Below the pieces are notes generated by a model. The model was not told the origin of the DNA. It ran no database searches and saw only the letters and a list, made by a program, of their open reading frames with translations. This document shows, one piece after another, positions 4,657 to 9,287 of a stretch of DNA of 9,287 bases (within the stretch, counting starts at the first letter, position 1; each line of letters opens with the position of its first letter). A program made the translations under genes and the position numbers. Origin of the DNA: Acidimicrobiales bacterium. Lineage in GTDB: Bacteria; Actinomycetota; Acidimicrobiia; Acidimicrobiales; CADCSY01. Where the stretch lies: positions 1 to 9,287 of the forward strand of contig JAUJLZ010000060.1 in assembly GCA_030447125.1 (NCBI GenBank), written 5' to 3'.

Positions 4657-6014
4657 GCGCGCTGAGCGACGACCTGCGGTTCGATGGCAACGTCGGCGCA
4701 CCGGGCGTCCCCGCGGAGGTTGTCGACCGCGTCCATACCGCGGTGGGCGAGGAGTTGACGCGCCGCCACGCCGCGGACGACGACGCCGGCCGGCCACGGC
4801 TCTCACCGGCGGACGAGCGGGCCCTCTCACGGAAGCTCGTCGCTGACGAGCTCCGCCGGCTCGCCAGCCAGGCGTTGGCCGATGGCCGCACGCCGCTGAC
4901 CTCCGAGCAGGAGCATGCCGTCACCTCCCTGGTCATGGACCGCCTGCACGGGCTCGGTCGCCTCCAGCCCCTCCTCAACGATCCCGAGGTGCGCGACATC
5001 CACATCGCTGGTCACGACTGCACCTGGATCCAGCTCCGCGGCGGGCGCAAGCTACGTGGCCCCGCCGTGGCCGACAGTGACGACGCCCTGGTCGAGCTGA
5101 TCGCCACGGCCGCCCGCCGGGTCGGCCGCAGCGAGCGGCGGTGGGACCATGCCCACCCGGAGCTCAACCTTCGCCTGCCGAACGGCGACCGCCTCCACGC
5201 CCTGATGGCAGTAACGGGCCGTCCGACGGTCACGATCCGCCGGCACGACTTCGCCATCCACCGCGTCGAGCAGCTTGTCGACCTCGGCCTCATGGATGTC
5301 GCCCTCGGCGAGTTCGTCGCCGCAGCGGTGCGAGCGAAGCTGAACATCATCGTCGCCGGCGGTACCGGCACGGGGAAGACGACCACGCTTCGCTGCCTCA
5401 TCAACGAGATCCCTCCGAATGAGCGGCTCATCACCATCGAGGACTCGCTCGAGATCGGCCTCGAGCACTTCGCCCAGCTCCACCCCGACTTCGAGACCAT
5501 CGAGGCGCGCGAGGCCAACACCGAGGGCGTGGGCGCCTTCAGCCTCGCCGACGGTGTCCGCGCCGGGCTGCGCATGGACCCGGACCGGGTGATCGTCGGC
5601 GAGGTACGCGGCGGCGAGGTGCTGCCCATGCTCCTGGCCATGAGCCAGGGCAACGACGGGTCCATGTGCTCCATCCACGCCGACTCCTCCAAGGGGGTCT
5701 TCTCCCGGCTCGCCATGTACGCCGCCATGACTCGCGAGCGTCTCGACCCGAACGTGACGAACCTGCTGGTGGCCAACGCCGTCAACCTGATCATGCATCT
5801 CGGTTGGGTCGGTGGCGTCCGCCGCGCCACCAGCGTGCGCGAGGTCACCGGTGTGGCCGACTCGGGACAGATCGCCTCCAACGAGATCTGGTCGCCCGGG
5901 CCTGACGGGCGAGCGGAACCGGCCACGCCGCCCAACCACGCCACCCTCAACGTCCTCGCCGAGCACGGCTTCGACCCCAACCTCCTGCACCGAGCCCAGG
6001 AGTGGCGCCGGTGA
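4653..6014 (+). CDS. tadA: TadA/CpaF secretion ATPase
   Basis: This 453-residue cytoplasmic ATPase of the type II/IV secretion superfamily drives pilin extrusion as a hexamer docked to TadB and TadC. An N-terminal helical region (about 50-100) contains VMDRLHGLGRLQPLLNDPEV, typical of CpaF. The central part carries the substrate-side motifs RWDHAHPELNLRLPNGDRLH and RPTVTIRRHDF. Walker A is GGTGTGKTT at 236-244 with K242; the Asp-box is TIEDSLEIG with E263 and D264; Walker B is DRVIVGEVRGGE at 311-322 with catalytic E317; the His-box is SIHADSS with H342. All key residues are present and the length fits the family, so it should be active. The start overlaps the tadZ stop in ATGA, and the end overlaps tadB in GTGA. 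It is the most secure functional call in the window. Confidence 0.95.
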   Translation: MSALSDDLRFDGNVGAPGVPAEVVDRVHTAVGEELTRRHAADDDAGRPRLSPADERALSRKLVADELRRLASQALADGRTPLTSEQEHAVTSLVMDRLHGLGRLQPLLNDPEVRDIHIAGHDCTWIQLRGGRKLRGPAVADSDDALVELIATAARRVGRSERRWDHAHPELNLRLPNGDRLHALMAVTGRPTVTIRRHDFAIHRVEQLVDLGLMDVALGEFVAAAVRAKLNIIVAGGTGTGKTTTLRCLINEIPPNERLITIEDSLEIGLEHFAQLHPDFETIEAREANTEGVGAFSLADGVRAGLRMDPDRVIVGEVRGGEVLPMLLAMSQGNDGSMCSIHADSSKGVFSRLAMYAAMTRERLDPNVTNLLVANAVNLIMHLGWVGGVRRATSVREVTGVADSGQIASNEIWSPGPDGRAEPATPPNHATLNVLAEHGFDPNLLHRAQEWRR

Positions 6015-6865
6015 GCACCCTCGTTATCGCCGGCCTGGCCGCGGGTGCGGGTCTCGGCGCGTCATTGCTCATCGCCGGCCTGCTGGGACGGCCGGTCTTC
6101 GACACCAGCGTGAGCGACCGAGTGTCCCGGCTCGCTGCTGCGGTCGGCACCGCCCGCCTCGCCGCCAGCATCGCCGCCGCCCTGGTCACCCTGGCCCTGA
6201 CCGGGTGGCCAGCCGGGGGCCTGATGGCGGCGCTGGCGGTGCTCTTCGGGCCCAAGCTCCTCGGCGGGCGCTCGGCGCGCGAGGCGTCGGTCGCCAGGAC
6301 CGAGGCGATCGCGGCCTGGACCGAGATGATCCGCGATTCCATCTCTGCCGCATCGGGGCTCGAGGAGGCGATCGTCGCCACCGGGCCTGTAGCTCCGAGG
6401 CCCATCCGGCGTGAGGTCGCGCAGCTCGTCCGGCGGATCGAGCACGCCAGCCTGCCCGACGCCCTCCGCGCCTTCGGTGAGGACGTCGCTCACCCCTCGG
6501 CCGACTTGGTTGTCGCCGCGCTGACGATCGCGGCGCGGATGGAGGCGAGCGACCTCACCGGCCTGCTGAGCCGGCTCGCCGAATCGATCCGAGGAGAGGC
6601 CCGCATGCGGATCCGCGTCGAGGTCGGTCGCACTCAGGTGCGGACCGCCACCAAGGTCATCGTCGGCGTGGTCGGCGCCTCCGTCGTCCTCCTGACCCTG
6701 CTCAACCGCGAGTACCTCGAGGTCTACGACGCCGCCGGCGGCCAAGTCGTCCTCATGGTGGTTGGCGCGATCTTCGCCACCGGCGGCTGGTTGCTCGTCC
6801 GCATGGCCGAACTCGACATCCCTGACCGCTTCACCGCCCGCTCCACCAGGGGGCCCTCCCGGTGA
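6011..6865 (+). CDS. tadB: TadB inner-membrane platform protein
   Basis: This 284-residue integral membrane protein of the T2SSF (GspF/PilC-like) family forms the platform that TadA acts upon. An N-terminal membrane helix (about 4-26) and a hydrophobic stretch (48-80) precede a cytoplasmic T2SSF domain (about 95-210). This domain has WTEMIRDSISAASGLEEAI and HASLPDALRAFGEDVAHPSA, and ends LTGLLSRLAESIRGEARMR. Two membrane helices follow (about 214-231 and 245-265). The GTG at 6011 is chosen over the in-frame GTG at 6002 because AGGAG (5998-6002) lies 8 bases upstream and the GTGA overlap with the tadA stop matches the junction style of this operon. The end overlaps tadC in the same way. Confidence 0.9.
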   Translation: MSTLVIAGLAAGAGLGASLLIAGLLGRPVFDTSVSDRVSRLAAAVGTARLAASIAAALVTLALTGWPAGGLMAALAVLFGPKLLGGRSAREASVARTEAIAAWTEMIRDSISAASGLEEAIVATGPVAPRPIRREVAQLVRRIEHASLPDALRAFGEDVAHPSADLVVAALTIAARMEASDLTGLLSRLAESIRGEARMRIRVEVGRTQVRTATKVIVGVVGASVVLLTLLNREYLEVYDAAGGQVVLMVVGAIFATGGWLLVRMAELDIPDRFTARSTRGPSR

Positions 6866-7761
6866 TCGTCCTGGCCCTGCTCGGCGCCGGCATCGGCGCA
6901 GGCGCCTGGCTGGTCGCCCGCTCGGTCGCACCCGGCCCTGCTCCCCTCGCTGCACTGCAGGTGTCGCTCTCCCGGCCCGGCACTCCTGCCACCCAGCAGC
7001 GACCGTCGCTGGGCGCGGGCGACCGGATTGGATCCGCAGCCGCTCGCTTGCTGTCCGGCGTCGGCGACCGCGCCGACCGTGCCCAGCTGCTCCGGTTGAC
7101 AGGACGCACACCCGAACGCCACGCCCTCGACAAGCTCGTGGGTGCCCTCGGCGGCCTCCTCGGCATGTCCTTGCTCGGCATCGGCCTCACCCTCACCGGC
7201 CTGGCGCCCCCGCCCTTTGCTCTCGCCGTAGCCGCGGTCCTTGTTGCCGTTGGCGGGTTCGTGCTGCCCGAGTTCTTGCTCCAAGACGAGGCCGACAGGC
7301 GCCGACGGGCCTTCAGGCACGCGCTGTCGAGCTACCTCGATCTGGTGAACGTGATCCTCGCCGGTGGCGGCGGCATCGAGACCTCCCTGCACTCCGCCGC
7401 CGACGCCGGCGACGGCTGGGCGTTCGCGTCGATCCGCCGAGCGCTGGACCGGGCCCGGCTGACAAACCGGTCTCCGTGGGACACCTTCGCCGAGCTCGGC
7501 GACGAGCTCGGCATCGAGGAGCTCGCCGAGCTGGCCGCCAGCGTCGAGCTGGCCGGCTCGCAGGGGGCACGCATCCGCGCCTCGCTTGCCGCCAAGGCCG
7601 ACTCCCTGCGAGGCCACCAGGTCGCCGAGACCGAAGCGGCGGCTGAGGCGGCCACCGAGCGGATGACCATCCCCGTCGCCGTGCTGCTCTTCGGGTTCCT
7701 CGTCTTCATCGCCTATCCCGCCGTCCAGCAGATCACCACCGTGTCCAACCCCGTCCCGTAA
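6862..7761 (+). CDS. tadC: TadC inner-membrane platform protein
   Basis: This 299-residue partner of TadB belongs to the same T2SSF family. It has an N-terminal membrane helix (1-22), then a hydrophilic stretch with DRADRAQLLRLTGRTPE (69-85), which is typical of TadC N-terminal regions. A long hydrophobic region (92-140) forms about two helices. The cytoplasmic T2SSF domain (about 148-265) has FRHALSSYLDLVNVILAGG, then GIETSLHSAAD, and ELAELAASVELAGSQGARI. A last helix lies at 270-290. The GTG at 6862 overlaps the tadB stop, with AGGGGG (6848-6853) 8 bases upstream. Position directly after TadA and TadB confirms the call. The gene is followed by only 16 bases before the pilin. Confidence 0.9.
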   Translation: MIVLALLGAGIGAGAWLVARSVAPGPAPLAALQVSLSRPGTPATQQRPSLGAGDRIGSAAARLLSGVGDRADRAQLLRLTGRTPERHALDKLVGALGGLLGMSLLGIGLTLTGLAPPPFALAVAAVLVAVGGFVLPEFLLQDEADRRRRAFRHALSSYLDLVNVILAGGGGIETSLHSAADAGDGWAFASIRRALDRARLTNRSPWDTFAELGDELGIEELAELAASVELAGSQGARIRASLAAKADSLRGHQVAETEAAAEAATERMTIPVAVLLFGFLVFIAYPAVQQITTVSNPVP

Positions 7762-7762
7762 A

Positions 7763-7770
7763 GGAAGGAG
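7763..7770 (+). promoter_or_regulatory. Strong ribosome-binding site of the pilin gene
   Basis: GGAAGGAG lies 7 bases before the ATG at 7778. It is one of the best Shine-Dalgarno sites in the pilus block. The 16-bp spacer is too small for an independent promoter and contains no terminator, so higher pilin output would have to come from translation. Confidence 0.6.
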
Positions 7771-7777
7771 CAGACCC

Positions 7778-7990
7778 ATGACCACCCTCGACGTCGCCCG
7801 GCTCGCCTGGGACTACGCCCTCGCCCGGCTTTCCATCGACCCACGAGACGAACGAGGCCTCACCACCACCGAGATCGCGGTGGTCACCTTCCTCCTGGTC
7901 GGCGCCGCCATCGTGGTCATGGGCATCATCTTTACGGCCGCCCAAAACAACGCCAACAACATCCCCGATCCCCAGGCGCCCCAGGGCTGA
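7778..7990 (+). CDS. flp: Flp-like pilin, probable major pilus subunit
   Basis: This is a 70-residue prepilin. A hydrophilic leader of 27 residues ending DPRDERG is followed by LTTTEIAVVTFLLVGAAIVV. This fits the Flp rule of cleavage after Gly27 by a type IV prepilin peptidase with Glu at +5 (E32), then a hydrophobic helix for filament assembly. The mature pilin would be 43 residues, ending in a short Asn/Pro-rich tail. The Tyr that normally follows Glu in Flp pilins is Ile here (E32-I33). Small size, class III-type signal, strong ribosome-binding site and position after tadC support the major pilin role. No prepilin peptidase is in the window. The leader is rather long for Flp. The alternative is a minor pilin of the TadE type, but it lacks their C-terminal domain. 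Confidence 0.8.
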   Translation: MTTLDVARLAWDYALARLSIDPRDERGLTTTEIAVVTFLLVGAAIVVMGIIFTAAQNNANNIPDPQAPQG

Positions 7991-7994
7991 CACC

Positions 7995-8378
7995 GTGCGG
8001 CGACTTCGCGGCGAGGAGGGGCTCACCGCCACGGCGCTCGCCGTCCTGATGCCCGCGCTCCTGCTGTGGATCATGCTCATCGTCCAGTACGGGCTCTGGT
8101 TCCACGCCAAGCAGGTCGCCGGCGCGGCAGCCTTCGAGGCCGTCACCGCCGCCAAGATGCCCGGGGAAACGACGGACGCAGGCCGCCTCGCGGCGGAGTC
8201 GTTCCTGGACCAGTCCGGGAACCTCGACGAGGTCCGCATCACCGTCGACCGAGGCGCCGATGTCGTCCGCGCCGAGGTCACCGGTGCCGCACCGCAGCTG
8301 GTGCCCGGCGTCCGCTGGTCGGTCACCGCCGTGGCCGAGTCACTGACCGAACGGTTCATCCCCCAACCCGAGCGATGA
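7995..8378 (+). CDS. TadE-like pseudopilin lacking Glu+5
   Basis: This is a 127-residue membrane-anchored protein. A short basic N terminus with EEG precedes LTATALAVLMPALLLWIMLI, one hydrophobic helix, then a periplasm-facing or surface domain (about 40-127) with AKQVAGAAAFEAVTAAK. This AA.A..A. pattern is typical of TadE-like pseudopilins, which become minor parts of the pilus. If Gly9 is the cleavage site, position +5 is Ala14 instead of the usual Glu, so processing or assembly may differ. The start GTG at 7995 comes 4 bases after the pilin stop. Its Shine-Dalgarno site (AGGG, about 7983-7986) is weak, so it may be translated partly by coupling. It ends in an ATGA overlap with the next TadE-like gene. 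The order pilin, TadE, TadE, TadG is usual in actinobacteria. Confidence 0.75.
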   Translation: MRRLRGEEGLTATALAVLMPALLLWIMLIVQYGLWFHAKQVAGAAAFEAVTAAKMPGETTDAGRLAAESFLDQSGNLDEVRITVDRGADVVRAEVTGAAPQLVPGVRWSVTAVAESLTERFIPQPER

Positions 8379-8797
8379 CGAAGAACCGCTGGGACGATCG
8401 AGGCTCAGTCGCCGTCGAGACGGCCGTCGTCGCCCCCGCGCTCGTCGCGCTGCTCCTCCTGGTCGTCTTCGCCGGCCGCGTGTCCCAAGCCGAGGGTGAC
8501 GTCCGCAGAGCGGCGTCCGAGGCGTCTCGAGCCGCATCGCTCCGCCAGCATCCCGACGGTGCCGAGGCCACCGCCACTGAGGTCGCCGCCTCCAACCTGT
8601 CGGCCAGCGGCGTCGCCTGCGGAACACTCGAGACCGAGGTCGACACCACGAACTTCGCCCCCGGGGGGACCGTCACCGTCACGGTCCGGTGCACCGCCTC
8701 GATGCGCGACGTCAGCCTGCTGGGCGTCCCCGGCTCGCGCACCTTCGTCGCCCGCTCCGTCGAGGTCATCGACCGCCACCGCGGAGAGGACCTGTGA
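8375..8797 (+). CDS. TadE/TadF-like pseudopilin
   Basis: This 140-residue protein keeps the full pseudopilin signature: DDRG then SVAVETAVVAPALVALLLL, with Gly10 at -1 and Glu15 at +5. A helix rich in Ala follows (VRRAASEASRAASLR), then a beta-rich domain with C82 and C106 that could form a disulfide outside the membrane. These features match TadE-like minor pilins of actinobacteria. Its N-terminal helix should assemble next to the Flp pilin and may prime or cap the pilus. ATG 8375 overlaps the upstream stop in ATGA, and its stop overlaps the following GTG in GTGA. Which of the two TadE-like proteins corresponds to TadF of other systems cannot be told from sequence alone. Confidence 0.8.
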   Translation: MTKNRWDDRGSVAVETAVVAPALVALLLLVVFAGRVSQAEGDVRRAASEASRAASLRQHPDGAEATATEVAASNLSASGVACGTLETEVDTTNFAPGGTVTVTVRCTASMRDVSLLGVPGSRTFVARSVEVIDRHRGEDL

Positions 8798-9204
8798 GCC
8801 GCCGAGCATCGGCCGAGACGGGGTCGGTCAGTGCCCTCGTCGCCGTCGTCGCCCTCGGCCTGGTGATGGTCGCCGGGCTGGCCTACGACGGCGGCCAGAT
8901 CATCGCCGCGCAAGCCACCGCCCGCGACCTCGCCTCCAACGCCGCTCGAGCTGGCGCCCAGGAGATCGACCTCAACGAGCTCCGGGCCACCGGCACCGCC
9001 GTCCTCGATCCGCTCCGGGCGGCCGCCGCTGCTGAGGGCTACCTCGCCCGCACCGGCCACACCGGCCGCATGGTCGTCGAAGGCGCCGAGATCACCGTGT
9101 CCGTCGACGTGCACCAGCCGATGCGGATCCTCCCACTCCCCACACGCACGGTCACCGCCGTGCACACCGCCACTGCTCTCACGGAGCCCCTCGAAGATGG
9201 GTAG
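8794..9204 (+). CDS. TadG-like pilus assembly protein, short form
   Basis: This is a 136-residue membrane-anchored protein. ETGSVSALVAVVALGLVMVAGLAYDGGQIIAA is the hallmark N terminus of TadE/G-like Flp pilus-assembly proteins: a hydrophobic helix closing in a YDGGQ-type turn, followed by ARDLASNAARAGAQEID. The C-terminal half (about 85-136) is beta-rich, ending in VTAVHTATAL. It lacks the large von Willebrand-type domain of Gram-negative TadG, as actinobacterial versions usually do. The +5 position after Gly10 is Leu, so it probably is not processed like a pilin. The GTG start overlaps the upstream stop and is preceded by GGAGAGGA (8782-8789). The gene overlaps the next one by 8 bases. Confidence 0.8.
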   Translation: MSRRASAETGSVSALVAVVALGLVMVAGLAYDGGQIIAAQATARDLASNAARAGAQEIDLNELRATGTAVLDPLRAAAAAEGYLARTGHTGRMVVEGAEITVSVDVHQPMRILPLPTRTVTAVHTATALTEPLEDG

Positions 9205-9287
9205 CTCGATCAAGCAAGCGATCACGGGACTTGCCGCCACGCTGGCGCTGCTCGCCCTGGTCGTCGGCTTCCCGCTCGCCCTGGCGG
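9197..9287 (+). CDS. N terminus of a membrane protein, possibly LysM/BTAD-type (partial)
   Basis: Only the first 30 codons are in the window; the gene runs off the right edge. The start MGSSIKQAITG is followed by a hydrophobic helix (LAATLALLALVVGFPLALA). Actinobacterial tad operons are often followed by large membrane proteins with LysM and BTAD (SARP-type) domains that begin with such a helix and a GxPLAL motif, so this is my best guess from context and pattern. ATG 9197 overlaps the TadG-like stop by 8 bases, so it belongs to the same operon. No obvious Shine-Dalgarno site exists apart from a weak purine run. Confidence 0.55.
   Translation, partial: MGSSIKQAITGLAATLALLALVVGFPLALA

Noticed and set aside
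5012..5990. Two long minus-strand open frames opposite tadA
   Set aside because: Both lie wholly inside the well-supported tadA gene and have no recognisable domains; they are high-GC antisense shadows.
6002..6010. GTG 6002 as the tadB start
   Set aside because: It overlaps the Shine-Dalgarno sequence itself; GTG 6011 has correct spacing and the GTGA overlap seen elsewhere in the operon.
1583..9287. Rho-independent terminators within the operon
   Set aside because: No GC-rich inverted repeat followed by a T run was found at any gene junction; most junctions overlap.

Overview
The window is high-GC DNA with GTG and ATG starts in roughly equal use, clear Shine-Dalgarno sites and tightly packed genes. 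The gene set (a Thr-rich-linker lipoprotein, a secreted actinobacterial-type protein, an SAF protein, then TadZ/A/B/C, a Flp-like pilin and TadE/G-like proteins) points to an actinobacterium. The Acidimicrobiia are plausible, but that is an inference from style, not from a marker gene.

Layout: (1) 41-595, minus strand, a conserved-looking hypothetical protein, divergent from everything else. (2) 596-892, a shared divergent control region with several GGAAC-type repeats and, at its right end, a perfect 10-bp inverted repeat whose right arm contains the Shine-Dalgarno sequence of the next gene. (3) 893-1582, a small protein resembling a sigma-70-family factor. (4) 1583-1648, a short spacer with reiterated ACCGTAC-type elements. 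(5) 1649-1819, a possible 56-codon small gene with a strong ribosome-binding site, overlapping the start of (6) a lipoprotein gene at 1810-2424. (7) 2400-3227, a secreted cysteine-containing protein whose start lies inside the lipoprotein gene. (8) 3236-9204, a compact tad (tight adherence / Flp pilus) block: SAF-domain CpaB-like, TadZ/CpaE-like, TadA/CpaF ATPase, TadB, TadC, Flp-like pilin, two TadE-like pseudopilins and a TadG-like protein. (9) 9197 to the window end, the first 30 codons of a membrane protein.

From 1649 onward every plus-strand gene overlaps or nearly touches the next. Six junctions are ATGA/GTGA four-base overlaps and no terminator is visible, so the block looks like one operon. 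The expected machine is a TadA-powered inner-membrane platform (TadB+TadC) that assembles Flp pilin, with TadE/TadG-type minor components. No outer-membrane secretin (RcpA/CpaC) and no prepilin peptidase (TadV/CpaA) occur in the window. The missing secretin fits a Gram-positive envelope; the peptidase must be encoded elsewhere.

Most worth a second look: the Shine-Dalgarno-occluding hairpin and GGAAC repeat cluster ahead of the sigma-like gene, the loss of both lysines of the deviant Walker A motif in the TadZ-like protein, pilin-like proteins lacking the usual Glu+5, and the uncatalogued small ORF between the sigma-like gene and the lipoprotein.
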